From: Zoroaster sp. YZ-2022
Taxonomy: Eukaryota > Echinodermata > Asteroidea > Forcipulatida > Zoroasteridae
Reading direction: 5' to 3'
DNA: 64,000 nucleotides
Assembly (NCBI GenBank): GCA_029582265.1
Contig: CM055831.1
Coordinates: 27,132,526 to 27,196,525, forward strand
The position numbers were made by a program, and so were the translations under genes. Positions 53,924 to 64,000 of this stretch are shown piece after piece; the stretch's first letter is position 1, and the number at the start of each line of letters is the position of its first letter. The notes beneath the pieces are model-generated. The model did not search any database. It saw nothing but the letters and a program-made list of their open reading frames with translations, and was not told the origin of the DNA.

Positions 53924-54794
53924 TAAGGATTTACTCAAGAAATATAAGAAAGCCGTGCATTCGCGTGCGTACGCGCTATTTACCGTGCAAAATAAAACCA
54001 CATATATAGAATTAAATTAATGGGAAGAATATCACTCAGTAACATCTGAACTAACATCTGAATAACTTCATCGCCCCCAATTTAGGGGCGGCGAAGTATG
54101 TGGTAAAGTATTCGCGAGTAGTATTCGCGAGTAGTAAGTGCTTGAATTGAACGACGGCATGGGCAGATGTTTATCGTGAATGATGTTTACTAGATAGAAA
54201 CTTGAGTTGTAAACAATAAAAACGTGTTTGATGACTGGCACAGTCTTTAGTCTTTCTGATTTTGTTCAGGATATCCATTCATCTCTAAAGCTTTTACTAG
54301 CGGAACCGGACTTCAAACCTGATCAGCCGCAGATGAAATGTATGTATACAGTGTACGTTTTATTGTATTTTATCTAATATGTGTGCAGAAACGGCATGAA
54401 ATATTACCCACAAATAATTATTCGTGAATTACTTGCGAATAAGTTCATTACCCGCGGATAGTTAAGTGGTATCGTGCCACTAAATTCGCGATTAATCGAA
54501 TATTTAAATAAAAACAGCGATTACGATTAGCAGTTACTATTTACGAATAATCGAACTATTCGCCCAGGCCTAATCTGAAAGTTATTGAAAAATATCTAAT
54601 GGCAACGATCTATGTCCATTGATTAATATCTGTGAGGTTTAGTCCTATAAAAGGGTATTTTAGTTTTAAAATATTTTAGTCCAAGTCCGGCTGCAAGATG
54701 GCGGCCGATACTTACTTTATGGTGGGAAACGCTAAAAAGGTTTAAATATTACATTTTGTAACCTGCTTTTATACTTCAAGATCATTTATCATTC

Positions 54795-54827
<33 letters not shown>

Positions 54828-55051
54828 TTAGTGTATTTAGTAACTTTTATAAACATTATTTTAAAGAAATTTACACACAGTTTTCCGAAGCAGAGGAGAC
54901 GCAATCTAAATCGCTCCTTCTATCTTTTTATATGCAGTTTCTAATAAAGTTTGATCATCAAAGAGAAGCCTTTTTTTCTTCGTCCGTCCTTTTGGCAAGT
55001 GTCACACAAATATTAGGTGCCTTTATTCCGGTCAATGGGAGCATTTATTAT
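53924..55051. other. Non-coding stretch, copy of 36144-37269
   Basis: No gene is seen. It has the same small palindromes and the same possible hAT end as block 1, with a handful of substitutions. Confidence 0.6.
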
Positions 55052-55134
55052 ATCACTGGATAACATCTGAACTGTTCCATGTACACTCGGCTTCGCCGCG
55101 TGAAAATGGAACAGTCCAGAGGTTATCTCGTGAT
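55052..55134. repeat. 83-bp hairpin, block 2
   Basis: Copy of the hairpin at 37270-37352, with the same CGGCTTCGCCG centre. Confidence 0.7.
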
Positions 55135-55562
55135 GTGTTTAATGTTGCCATAGGCCTCTTCGGCACCAAATATTTGTATACTATTGGGGATCGCTGTCGG
55201 CTATACTTATCCCGATATCATTTAAAATGTATGCACCAACATTTTTTTTCCAAAATCAAACAATTCTCGGTTCGCATGTATGTAAAAAATTCATAAGCCT
55301 ACAGTATGAATATTGTATAGGCCTATGGGCATATTTTCTTTTAAGGAGTCTTGAACGCACTGACGTAAATCGCGGGGGATGGGTGATATATCTCCCCATT
55401 TTTTGGCCCGGGAATGGTCCATAGGATCATCCCCCCCCCCCCCAATTTTTCATGCGGTAAAAAAAATAATAAAAAGCGAATAATTCGTGAAAAATAAGCA
55501 AAAAGGGGGTAATATTTTATTTGTTTAAATATTTGTTGTGTGTTTGGGTGTCAGAAACCTTA
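55135..55562. other. Non-coding flank, block 2
   Basis: Copy of 37353-37776. Indels near 55287 and 55332 separate the two blocks. At some of these sites (AATTCATAAGCC, TGAACGCA) block 2 agrees with the third block, which suggests block 1 carries the derived state there. Confidence 0.6.
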
Positions 55563-56241
55563 TGCTATGGTCCCACAGAGATTTCGACTCTCTAGATCGT
55601 GTTTCGTCAAGATTTTAGATTTTTTACAAAAATTTTTCGAGAAAAGTCGAAATAGTCTAAAGAGTCTAAAAAAATCGAAACTGTCGATATTTGTCGAGAT
55701 TTCTCGAGATTTCTCGAAAAAAAAAATCATTAATCGAAAATTATTAAACCTGACCAATATTTTTCGATAAAGTTTCGATCAAATTTATCGAAATTTTGTC
55801 GACATTTTATCGAAACTGTCGAAAATGAGATCGAAATAGTCTTAACAGTCTAAAAGCTCGAAAACCAGTCGAAATAAATCTAAACTCTCTAAATAGTCTA
55901 AACAATCGTTACAGTCGAAATAAAGCGGAACATTTTTCCAAATTTTTTAAAACAATCGAAAATTAATCGAAAAAAATTAGAAATCAATCTGAACAGTCTG
56001 AACAGTCGAATTTTGTCGAAATGCCAGTCGAAATGTTCTAAACAGTCGAAAGTCGTCGAAATAAAATCGAAAATGAATCGAAATTGTCGAGAAAATGCAA
56101 CAACAAAAATTTCTCACGGAAAACAGATATTTTGTCGATATTTATACGAGATTTTGACGAAATTATTAAAAATAACAAAAAAAACAAGAATCGAAATATA
56201 TTTCGACAGAAAGATCGAAATATTCCTGTGGGACCATAGCA
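55563..56241. mobile_element. TCGAAA-rich MITE, block 2
   Basis: Same inverted ends (TGCTATGGTCCCACAG) and TTA duplications (55560-55562 and 56242-56244) as 37777-38446. It is 679 bp; one extra TTTCTCGAGA-type word near 55700-55711 makes it longer. Confidence 0.85.
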
Positions 56242-56520
56242 TTACATGGGTTCCTGAGGGCAGGAGGAAAGTGCCGGGACGCCCTAGAACAACTTGGAGG
56301 CGCACTGTCGAGGAGGAAATGACACAGCTAGGATAGAGGTCTTGGAATGAAGCCGAGCCTGCGGCTAAGAACAGGGCAGACTGGAGATAGTGCACTGCAG
56401 CCTTACGGACCACTTGGATGAAGCCGAGCATGCGGCCAAGAACAGGGCAGACTGGAGAGTGCACTGTAGCCTTATGGGCCACTTGGCCCGAAGAGGATAG
56501 GTGAGGTGTGAGGTGAGGTA
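56242..56520 (+). pseudogene. 3' remnant of a non-LTR retrotransposon ORF2, block 2
   Basis: Same TWVPEGRRK...GRPRTTWRRT remnant and stop as 38447-38720. Its second tandem unit differs by small indels. Confidence 0.75.
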
Positions 56521-57275
56521 ACACTTGAGTTTTAAGCAATTGCAAAGTGAACGTGAAGTCACGAAGATTACACATCACGCAATACATAGGCCTGTTTGTG
56601 AAATAAATAAAATACATGTATAAACATCTTAATCAATTGTTCTGATCCAGACATCACAAGATGATTATAAGCCTAACAATAATTTAGGGACTAATATCAT
56701 TCATCTGGTATAGTCAGTCCTGATTGGGGTATAAAATGTATCCTCATTGGCAGAACAAGGTTTCAATCGGGATACAAGTATCTCCCAATTGGGATAGTAT
56801 AATTTGATATCGACCTGATGAGTCTTCGTAGCCTCACTGATTAAATCAAGATTGAATCATGGCATATCCCCTGTTAATCCTTAATTTCCCTTAATTTTTG
56901 GTTAAAAGTGAAGGTACAACATTGGTCCCAAGTCTGTTTACCAATTATAATCGAATTTTGATCCGAAAGCTTACTGGCTGTGACGCTGGTAATGGCACCA
57001 AGCATCTGAAGTGCTCTCATCTCAGAGACAACTGTCGAATATGTGAAATTGTCATTTTAAGAAAGTTGCCATATGCGCTTTTTTTGTGATTCTTTCTTTC
57101 TTTTTTTTGGTGTTTTTTTTTGTTTTTGTTTGTCTAACAGTGAAATACGTGATACATGTATACGCGGTTATTGGAACCAGACCAAATTTCCCATACACAA
57201 AGTATGGTGTCCAAGAGAGGCCTCACAAATCAGGCAAACGTTCATACCTCAATGTGAAAAAAAGTCGTTTAAAAC
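56521..57275. other. Non-coding end of duplicated block 2
   Basis: Copy of 38721-39460. Similarity stops after GTCGTTTAAAAC near 57275. The T-rich run near 57079-57132 is rearranged relative to block 1. Confidence 0.8.
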
Positions 57276-57484
57276 AGCACGACAGAATTCCAATCGATCC
57301 AGCAATTTTGGCTGCAATTGGATATTCTAGGGGGCGCTAAGCATACTCATTGTAGCAGTATGCCAATATTACCAAATGTTGTTCCTTCGCTTTAAACTGC
57401 ATACATTGTTTCCACTATAATACATTATTTTCAAGTAACGTAATTTCACAAAATAATTGACCGTGCATGGATAAAAGGTAATGA
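57276..57484. other. Unique spacer between blocks 2 and 3
   Basis: No gene and no repeat that I can recognise. Confidence 0.5.
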
Positions 57485-57761
57485 GTATTCCTCAATGAAT
57501 TTATCATGAAGCAGTGTGATTAAGTTCATATAGTCAAATAATTGCACCTGATATTGGGGGGTTTGGACTAGCAGGCCAGGTTAGCTGTTGATGATGACAA
57601 AACAATTATTTAAAAAACCTTTCACAGGTTATTTCCTTTTTTCTCATTAACTCTTCAGTCCCCCTTAATAGAACACTCGTATTATCCCAAATTTTCGTGC
57701 ACTTTCTCTTACCATTATCCTTGCATCATTTCGCTGTCCCCTCTTCGTTGGTACCCTCTCT

Positions 57762-58014
57762 CATTGGCGGATCCAGGGGGGCTAAGGGGGCTGTTGCCCC
57801 CCCCCCCCCCCAAATCGTTAAAAATAAAAATTAAATTTAAAAAAAGAGAGAGAGAGAGAGAGGGGGAGGAGGGGAGGGGAGAACGCACTCCCATTCCCAC
57901 GTACATTGTGTGGGATAAACACAAGGAGGTGAACTACTTAGTACTGTATTGAAAAATAATTGTTTTTGATTCTCAGCCCCCCCCCCCCTAAAAAATGTTC
58001 TGGATCCGCCCATG
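57762..58014. mobile_element. 253-bp MITE with GGCGGATCCAG ends
   Basis: The ends CATTGGCGGATCCAG and CTGGATCCGCCCATG form a 15-bp inverted repeat with one mismatch, next to poly-C tracts. The flanks repeat TCTCT, a possible target duplication. The matching point in blocks 1 and 2 (CCCTCGCTATATG near 34085) is uninterrupted, so this is an insertion specific to block 3. The interior has a (GA)n tract and no gene. I do not assign a superfamily. Confidence 0.8.
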
Positions 58015-58490
58015 TCTCTATATGTCTGCTTCTCATGGACGCTTTAAAAAAAATAATGCTTCGGTCAGTTATATTGTGAAATATGTAACGTGAAAGTGTT
58101 TACACCGATTGAAAACAAAATTGTCGTTGAACAAATTAAACACGGAATGGCTCGATCAAGGCTAGGAGAGTTGACCCTATGGAGGTTGTAGGATTTGTCA
58201 CGTTTATTGTAGGCTAATGTTCATTTGCCGACTCTCAAAACTACACGACCTAAATACAAACGGGTTCGGAATCCTTGTAAATTTTCGTTCCATCATTTGG
58301 TATGCAAAACACAGGATTATAGAATAACTTATGAGCTTAGACCTAGAGCTAGGCCTAACAATGTCCATCTGAAGAGTTTTCAGTCATGTCCATTGCTGGT
58401 TACGATAAGACTGTTGAGCTTGTGTGATTTAGTTGTATGTAATATGTGTATACACATATGCACAATGTGACTGCAGCTGACTCTTGTTAC
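58015..58490. other. Lectin 3' flank without the SINE
   Basis: No gene seen. GGAATCCTTGTAAATTTTCG near 58268-58287 is the empty version of the site that holds the SINE in blocks 1 and 2. Confidence 0.6.
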
Positions 58491-58991
58491 TCAAGTTGGT
58501 CTGTACTGGTATCGCTGTAGCATCTTACAAACGTAGGTATACTGAGTGGTACAAGGTAAATCATACCAATAAGTATTGGTATGCATGGTACCACAATATC
58601 CGTTGTTAGTTCCACGCGAAGGAACCCAGTTGACAAATGTGTCCAGCTGTTGACCGTTGTCCGTCCACGCCCATCCTGTTGTGTAATAGTTGCTCCTTAA
58701 CCCAATCCAAACGTGTCCCGAAATTTCCTTTGTGATGTACTCGGCGACAAATGTAGATTCGTCCATGTCCATTATGGAGACGAGGTGGGACTCGCGGCCG
58801 TGTTGGCTCCGGGCAGAGCAGCTGGTTTCGGCATTAGAAAAAATCTCCACTTCCTGCACGTGAAGATAGCAGTTTCGTCCGTAAGCGACCCATCCGTCGG
58901 GGCAAATACACCGAGCGCGCACAGACGGTGGTACTGGTAGGAGAACAGTTAAGAAAAGAATGCAGAATTTCATAGATGTGATGAAATACAT
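58491..58991 (-). CDS. Secreted C-type lectin lacking QPD/EPN, 166 aa, intact
   Basis: A paralogue of the 52864-53373 lectin, again one exon. The signal peptide is MYFITSMKFCILFLTVLLPV with probable cleavage near A26. The domain shows CPDGW (30-34), C41, C58, SHLVSI (68-73), WIGL (95-98), WAWTDNG (107-113), NW (121-122), C133, WYD (142-144), C147 and YVC (153-155). All six conserved cysteines plus the extra C28 are present. Where the sister has QPD and EDC, this protein reads VPSRGTNNGYC, so the canonical calcium/sugar tripeptide and the acidic residue before the Cys are gone and the loop is three residues shorter. The N-terminal half and the tail (YVCKMLQRYQYRPT) are almost unchanged. It is expected to fold as a C-type lectin domain but to bind a different ligand or bind without calcium. 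Confidence 0.85.
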   Translation of the reverse strand: MYFITSMKFCILFLTVLLPVPPSVRARCICPDGWVAYGRNCYLHVQEVEIFSNAETSCSARSQHGRESHLVSIMDMDESTFVAEYITKEISGHVWIGLRSNYYTTGWAWTDNGQQLDTFVNWVPSRGTNNGYCGTMHTNTYWYDLPCTTQYTYVCKMLQRYQYRPT

Positions 58992-59242
58992 CTTTCTTTG
59001 TCGTGATTGTTATGACCAAGAATCAAAATATAAGTAGCAATGGGATCGTTCTCTGCCTTGAAAATAGGCTAACGAATTTTAATTTTAATCGGAGACTGGA
59101 GAGTATGGCTAGTTCGATCTGTAGATTGACCAAGATCTAACAAATGTACATCAGGATAAAAACTAGTTCTCTTTCGGTAAATGACGTTGTAACTTGTCAG
59201 ACATCAGTGTTATGACTAACTCCCATATGACATCCTTATGTG

Positions 59243-59252
59243 GTTTATATAC
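59243..59252 (-). promoter_or_regulatory. TATA-like element upstream of lectin copy 3
   Basis: Reads GGTATATAAACCACA on the minus strand, about 254 bp upstream of the start codon. It is conserved in core and distance with the other two lectin copies despite diverged surroundings. Confidence 0.5.
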
Positions 59253-59684
59253 CTTACTAGGGTCGATATCATTTCTATTATCATGACTCGGAAATACCGT
59301 TTGTATCGAATATCATTCAAAATGTATGCGCTATTTTGTTCGAAAATCAAACAATGCTCGGTCTGCATGTATGTTATAAAAATTCATAAGCCTACAGTAT
59401 GAATATTGTATAGGCCTATGTGCATATTTTTCTTTTAAGGTGCCTTGAACGCACGTGCGTAAATCCCGGGGAATATATCCCCCACTTTTTAGCCTGGGGA
59501 TGGTCCATAGGATCATCCCCCAGAATTTATTTGCAGTAAAAACAATAATAAGCGAATAGTTCGTGACAAACAAGAAAAAGGTGGGAAATTTGGTTAGTGT
59601 GTGTTTCTTTGTCGTTTGGGTGTCATCTTTATAATAGCCAGAGGATTCTGATTAGTTGTACGCTGCAGTAGTTCGTTGTACATG
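59253..59684. other. Non-coding upstream region of lectin copy 3
   Basis: No gene seen. From 59300 it aligns with block 1 near 37430-37765 and stops matching near 59627, next to the point where blocks 1 and 2 carry the TCGAAA-rich MITE. Confidence 0.6.
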
Positions 59685-59740
59685 CAATACAATACAATAC
59701 AATGAAGGCATTTATATAGCGCTCTTACACAAACGGTATC
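59685..59740 (-). mobile_element. SINE 3' end with (ATTGT)n tail, fragment
   Basis: An (ACAAT)n tract is followed by GGCATTTATATAGCGCTC. On the minus strand this is ...GAGCGCTATATAAATGCC then (ATTGT)n, the same style of 3' end as the SINE at 34523-34873. No head with A and B boxes is found nearby, so the copy is truncated. Confidence 0.5.
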
Positions 59741-60290
59741 ACACAAATTTCAATATCTCACCTCCCCCTCCACATTTTTGGACACGGATTTACGCCGCAT
59801 GGTTTTCCCATATCACAATCACAAGGGTTAAGCCTTGCAGTTAGTTTGCCAAACCCACATGGGGTAAGCCTTGTAGTTTTCCCCAAATATCTCAATGGGT
59901 AAGTCTTGTACTTTTTTGCCAAAACCACAAGGTTTCAGGTAATTTAAGAAAATGTTACATCAATACAGTAAATGCATCAATACATGCCCTGAACTATTAT
60001 TACACAAGTACAATTGTCTAAAAGACAACATCAAAAAGACTCAAGTTTTGATTATTTTATTTTGTTTTATTGTTTCATACACAACGCATGGCAGTACAGG
60101 AAGTAAGACAAACTCAACAAACATTATTGTGAGGAAATAACAGCTGCAACCAATCATTAATCATGAACTGAATTATTCAATACAACATCACTCAGTCATG
60201 ACATTGCGCTATGGCCAAATGCCATTATGATGTTACTTAAATAAGGAACATTTAGGATTTAGTTTATAAAACGTACGTGACACAAGAGCA
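59741..60290. other. Non-coding DNA
   Basis: No gene seen. TTAAGCCTTGCAGTT / GTAAGCCTTGTAGTTTTCC / GTAAGTCTTGTACTTTTTTG words near 59827-59922 form a weak local repeat of about 40 bp. Confidence 0.5.
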
Positions 60291-60750
60291 TATGACATAA
60301 AACACAATAAAGGGGGCCACTTTCCTACTGTCACGTTAGCAGTTTTTCTAATGGTTGTAATTTTTTTTTAAATATCTGAAACCAACCAAAAAGAATTTCA
60401 ACATTTGAATAGACATGCATGCTTATCCTAAAGGTAATTTGAGTTGATTATTACTATTTTTTTAATTACCCTAAAATTTCCATCAACAAATGGACGGAAA
60501 AGTGAGGTAACTTTTTCCGTCCAATTTTTATGGAAATTTGAGGGTAAAAAAAAAATTAAAGGGTAAAAAAAAAAAATTAAAAAATTAAATAAATCGACTC
60601 AAATTAGTTCTAGCATAAGCCTGCATGTCCATTCACATGTTGAAACACGTTTTGGTCGGTTTCAGGTACTTAAAAATAAATAACAACCATTGGAAAAACT
60701 GCTAACGTGACGGATGCAAAGTGGCCCCCTTTATTGTGTTTGATGTCATA
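60291..60750. mobile_element. 460-bp foldback MITE
   Basis: The two halves are long imperfect inverted repeats. Outer parts are TATGACAT, ACACAATAAAGGGGGCCACT and GTCACGTTAGCAGTTTTTC, with complements on the right. The arms meet near the centre, where GGACGGAAAA and CTTTTTCCGTCC form the inner stem. There is no coding frame. The length and full foldback are typical of MITEs; I do not assign a superfamily. Confidence 0.9.
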
Positions 60751-60896
60751 TATTCTTATTATCAACAAAATGCTTATTTTCGGGATATGCTTTCATTAAC
60801 AACCTCACATGTGTGCTTTATAGGGAAGATGCAATATTGGTATTTGCAAATGTACATTTTACGTTCATTTTAACACTCCAATTCTCAATAAATGTA
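60751..60896. other. Short spacer between two MITEs
   Basis: Nothing recognised. Confidence 0.5.
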
Positions 60897-61157
60897 CTAC
60901 TCAAAACAATTTAGGGAACACCGGATTTTTAACATCAAATAGGTTTGAAATGTTCCATGAACCGGGATTTTCATTTGCAACCCCCTCTCTCTCTTTCAGT
61001 AGTCATGTCATGAAATGTGTAATCACTACATGCATCCTTTATCATCTGTTTCATTGTGCAGTTGTTTCTCATCAATTCTGTGAAACGTGTTTATCTGAAA
61101 TAAATGATCTAGCTTTAACTGAGATTATTCCGGTGTTCCCTAAATTGTTTTGAGTAG
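60897..61157. mobile_element. 261-bp Tc1/mariner-like MITE
   Basis: Perfect 29-bp inverted ends start CTACTCAAAACAATTTAGGG and reach CCGGA (60897-60925 and 61129-61157). A TA dinucleotide flanks each side (60895-60896 and 61158-61159). TA target duplication and CTACTCAAAA-type ends suit Tc1/mariner, from family knowledge. The interior does not encode a transposase. Confidence 0.88.
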
Positions 61158-61282
61158 TATATATCAAGGTTTCACCACAATATACAAGGTTTATATAAGG
61201 TTTTAATCACCAAACGAGCTCACGCTTTTTGGAGAAATCGGCAAAACTGGTTTTTTATTTTATCTTTTAATGTTTTACAAAA

Positions 61283-61485
61283 GCAACTTGTGAACACTTC
61301 AAAAATGTGAACACTTCAAACGGAATAGTTTCTAAAAATGATTGGTAATTGTGTATCTGCCATACACGAAGTATCCTGTAAGATAATTTATTATTACCTG
61401 GTAATTACCAATGATGTACCTTCCCTCTAAGGTAATATTGATATTTCGTTACCATTCAACTATTCCTTTAAATGTTCACAATATG
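61283..61485. repeat. Imperfect inverted repeat, possible MITE
   Basis: TGTGAACACTTCAAACGGAATAGTTT on the left (near 61306-61332) is an imperfect inverse of AACTATTCCTTTAAATGTTCACA on the right (near 61459-61482). The interior includes GGTAATTGTG and TGGTAATTACCA. The ends are not precise enough to name a target duplication. Confidence 0.45.
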
Positions 61486-62030
61486 TTTGTCCAGCCAGTT
61501 TGGCAATAACTGTACAGCTTGTGATGTACATGGTTCAATACTGGAAAGATCTTTTAAAATGAGTAAAACAATTATGTATTCAAACATCCATGAAAATAAT
61601 TTTCCTGGAATTGTTCAGAGATTCAGAGAACACAGTCTTTCTTTGGTAAAATGTTTACGGACAAAAAAGTAGTGTTCCCAAAACCCACAACGGAAAAACT
61701 TTCGGTGGTTTTAGGTACAGTTGTTTACAATTCTAATAGATATTTGGAGCCATGGATATCACATTTGTGTGGACGTTTGGAATCGCACTTTCTCTCCAAA
61801 ATAAAAGGCAGTGAATGTGTACGCTGATATATACAATATCTCTAGACCGCCCTCTTGTGAGGCAAAATATCCATCTTATTAAAATAATACAGTAAACTAT
61901 GAGTTAAAAAAAATTCACATAATTATGAATGAATGCCCCTTTCAACCATATAAACCTGTTAAATGTTTGAAATATATCCCAAATAACATTCAAGTCACGA
62001 CAAATTATATTTAAAAAAAAGATGTGTTCT
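61486..62030. other. Non-coding DNA
   Basis: No gene or clear repeat seen. Confidence 0.5.
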
Positions 62031-62475
62031 TAACCCTTTCATTACCAGCCAGTTATGGCAGAGATTACCCTTCTTTACCACAGTAATTAGGAGCCCAATG
62101 TCACTTCAGCACCAGTGGATTTTTCACAATTTCATTGAAGTGCGCCCTCACACGGCAGGAATAGACATTTTTTTTACTTTCTCATTTGTATGTAAAAATG
62201 AGTATACAAAAGGGAGGAAAACATTGTGCAAAAGCTAAATATTTGGATCAGTATTTACACTAAAGTAAAACAAATGGGTGATATTTCATGCAAATACGGT
62301 ACAGGTATAAGATTTTTTTTCCATGTGAAAAACAACTTGGATGAGATTTTGGGGGATTTTTTTTGGTTATCTACTTGGAAATGAACCATTTACTTGTATT
62401 CAGTGTAAATACATCACAATCCATGCTAACACCCCCCCCCCCCCCAATTCAATGTTGGTTTGGACTAATCTGCAG
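62031..62475. repeat. Dispersed repeat, inverted copy of 1-436
   Basis: Reverse complement of the first 436 bases, ending in the same CTGCAG. A poly-C run near 62432-62445 replaces the poly-G of the left copy. Confidence 0.85.
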
Positions 62476-62487
62476 ATTTTTTAAGTG

Positions 62488-62745
62488 TAAAAGCAAAACA
62501 ATTAAATATTTAGATCAGTATTTACACTAAAGTAAAGTAATACAAATGGGTGATATTTCATGCAAATACGGTACAGGTATAAGATTTGTTTTCCATGTGA
62601 AAAACAACTTGGATGAGATTTTGGGGATTTTTTTGGTTATCTACTTGAAATGAACCATTTACTTGTATTCAGTGTAAATACATCACAATCCATGCTAACA
62701 CCCACCCCACCCCAATTCAATGTTGGTTTGGACTGTAATCTGCGG
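62488..62745. repeat. Partial tandem copy of 62220-62475
   Basis: Repeats the outer 250 bp of the preceding copy in the same orientation: GATATTTCATGCAAATACGG, ACAACTTGGATGAGATTTTG and TTCAATGTTGGTTTGGACT. The final TAATCTGC then runs into unrelated sequence. Confidence 0.85.
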
Positions 62746-62836
62746 CTTGTCCGACCATTCCCAACATTGAACGAGAGGGGTTTGAAAACAAATAGTATAG
62801 ATTTACAATCAAGTGATGTGGTATTTCAAAGGGAAT

Positions 62837-63336
62837 NNNNNNNNNNNNNNNNNNNNNNNNNNNNNNNNNNNNNNNNNNNNNNNNNNNNNNNNNNNNNNNN
62901 NNNNNNNNNNNNNNNNNNNNNNNNNNNNNNNNNNNNNNNNNNNNNNNNNNNNNNNNNNNNNNNNNNNNNNNNNNNNNNNNNNNNNNNNNNNNNNNNNNNN
63001 NNNNNNNNNNNNNNNNNNNNNNNNNNNNNNNNNNNNNNNNNNNNNNNNNNNNNNNNNNNNNNNNNNNNNNNNNNNNNNNNNNNNNNNNNNNNNNNNNNNN
63101 NNNNNNNNNNNNNNNNNNNNNNNNNNNNNNNNNNNNNNNNNNNNNNNNNNNNNNNNNNNNNNNNNNNNNNNNNNNNNNNNNNNNNNNNNNNNNNNNNNNN
63201 NNNNNNNNNNNNNNNNNNNNNNNNNNNNNNNNNNNNNNNNNNNNNNNNNNNNNNNNNNNNNNNNNNNNNNNNNNNNNNNNNNNNNNNNNNNNNNNNNNNN
63301 NNNNNNNNNNNNNNNNNNNNNNNNNNNNNNNNNNNN
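62837..63336. other. Scaffold gap of 500 N
   Basis: Exactly 500 N, as at 2917 and 44053. Frames across it are meaningless. Confidence 1.
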
Positions 63337-63368
63337 GTTACATCACTCGGTACCAGTCGGTACCGACA

Positions 63369-63517
63369 CATTTTGTCGTCTGCTAAGAATAGTGCTATTG
63401 CTAAGTAAAAGTAACACCTCATTCTGTTAACTGAACGGAAAGAATGTCGAACCCAACCGCCACTTGTGCACAATGTCTATTGTCTATTGCATGAGTTTTT
63501 TAGCAGACGACAAAATG
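63369..63517. repeat. Inverted repeat with 18-bp perfect arms
   Basis: CATTTTGTCGTCTGCTAA at 63369-63386 has its exact complement at 63500-63517. The 113-bp interval shows no gene. It may be a MITE end pair, but I see no target duplication. Confidence 0.75.
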
Positions 63518-63569
63518 GCCAACACAACAGTAAATCAACAGCTCATTGACATAGTGTTTTGCCTTTTGG

Positions 63570-63724
63570 ATGTGCATGTAGGCTACATTCATTGCTCAAA
63601 ATCTCCCAAAATATCGTTTACAATCCTCACTTGACTACATTTTCCTCTGCTTAAGTGAATCCTCTATCATCTTTCAAAGGAAAATCTATGAAATTTGTCA
63701 TATTTGGATAGAATAAGTGGCGGT
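63570..63724 (-). repeat. Dispersed repeat (inverted partner 42143-42290)
   Basis: Reverse complement of 42143-42290 at moderate divergence. See that entry for shared landmarks. Confidence 0.85.
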
Positions 63725-64000
63725 TAAAAGTTACAGGACTCACCATGCCCACTCCACTAATAAAGTAATATGCGCCCAGCGAGCGCAGTTCTAACATTAA
63801 CAATGTTGCCACAGCTAGCTAGCTAGCTGCGAGGGCGGGGAGCTCAGGAGATCGAGAGAGGAGAGAGGCAGGCTAGGCGCAGGCGCGCGAGGTGCTGAGC
63901 AAGCTAGCTGTTGTATACTGTATGTAGCTGCTGTATAATAATATAGACCTTATGCATATGACGTCGCAAACGGAAGGTTCATTGGTTCATGTATGCGCGA
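63725..64000. other. GC-richer end of window, possible promoter region
   Basis: The stretch 63820-63905 is GC-rich with GA-rich words (GAGCTCAGGAGATCGAGAGA), a GCTAGCTAGCTAGC run near 63813-63828 and a CRE-like TGACGTCG near 63959-63966. No start codon or gene can be tied to it, and the window ends here. Confidence 0.25.

Larger units (their letters stand above)
57485..59640. repeat. Third, older copy of the lectin block
   Basis: The segment aligns with parts of blocks 1 and 2: about 33843-35850 and then 37430-37765 in block 1 coordinates. It lacks the (TAA)n-tailed SINE, both inverted arms and the 35.86-37.43 kb stretch, and it carries its own MITE at 57762-58014. Divergence is far greater than between blocks 1 and 2, so it split off earlier. 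Confidence 0.8.

Noticed and set aside
63813..63966. Promoter of a gene beyond the window
   Set aside because: The GC-richer composition and a CRE-like word are suggestive only. No transcript or start codon can be tied to it, so it is kept as a low-confidence note and not as a promoter.

Overview
This window is animal (metazoan) nuclear DNA, very probably from a marine invertebrate. It is AT-rich, has no dense gene layout and no operons, and is dominated by a 231-bp satellite, tRNA-derived SINEs with (ATT)n-type tails, several MITE-like DNA transposons, and three scaffold gaps of exactly 500 N. The only convincing protein genes are small secreted C-type lectins. An echinoderm or another invertebrate deuterostome fits best, but that is an impression from the lectin and SINE style and is not proven by the sequence.

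Layout. 1-2916: non-coding DNA with an end repeat (1-436, present inverted at 62031-62475), a long hairpin (666-760) and a 260-bp direct repeat pair. 2917-3416: gap. 3417-32835: satellite array 1, about 123 monomers of about 231 bp, interrupted once by a 995-bp DNA transposon with perfect 44-bp inverted ends and a TTA target duplication (6623-7617). Part of the array shows a 10-monomer higher-order period of about 2,307 bp. 32836-39460: lectin block 1, with a tRNA-like SINE, a (TAA)n-tailed SINE, a frameshifted lectin, a 670-bp MITE packed with TCGAAA-like words, and the 3' end of a non-LTR retrotransposon reading frame. 39461-44052: non-coding DNA with a CTGG minisatellite and a pair of direct repeats. 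44053-44552: gap. 44553-50533: satellite array 2, about 26 monomers. 50534-57275: lectin block 2, a near-identical copy of block 1 carrying an intact lectin. 57485-59640: an older, diverged third block with a second intact lectin. 59641-62836: MITEs and repeats. 62837-63336: gap. 63337-64000: repeats and a GC-richer end.

How it fits together. Blocks 1 and 2 share at least seven to ten flanking satellite monomers as well as the lectin region, so the duplicated unit is roughly 9 kb (about 30.4-39.46 kb and 48.1-57.27 kb), offset by about 17.7 kb. The third block lacks the SINE, the inverted arms and the satellite, and so gives a view of the locus before those insertions. The intact lectins (52864-53373 and 58491-58991, both minus strand) each encode a signal peptide plus one complete C-type lectin domain in a single exon, with a conserved TATA-like motif about 255 bp upstream. 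They differ most in the sugar-binding loop: one has a QPD motif, the other has lost it. The copy at 35081-35591 is frameshifted twice. I see no other gene that I can support.
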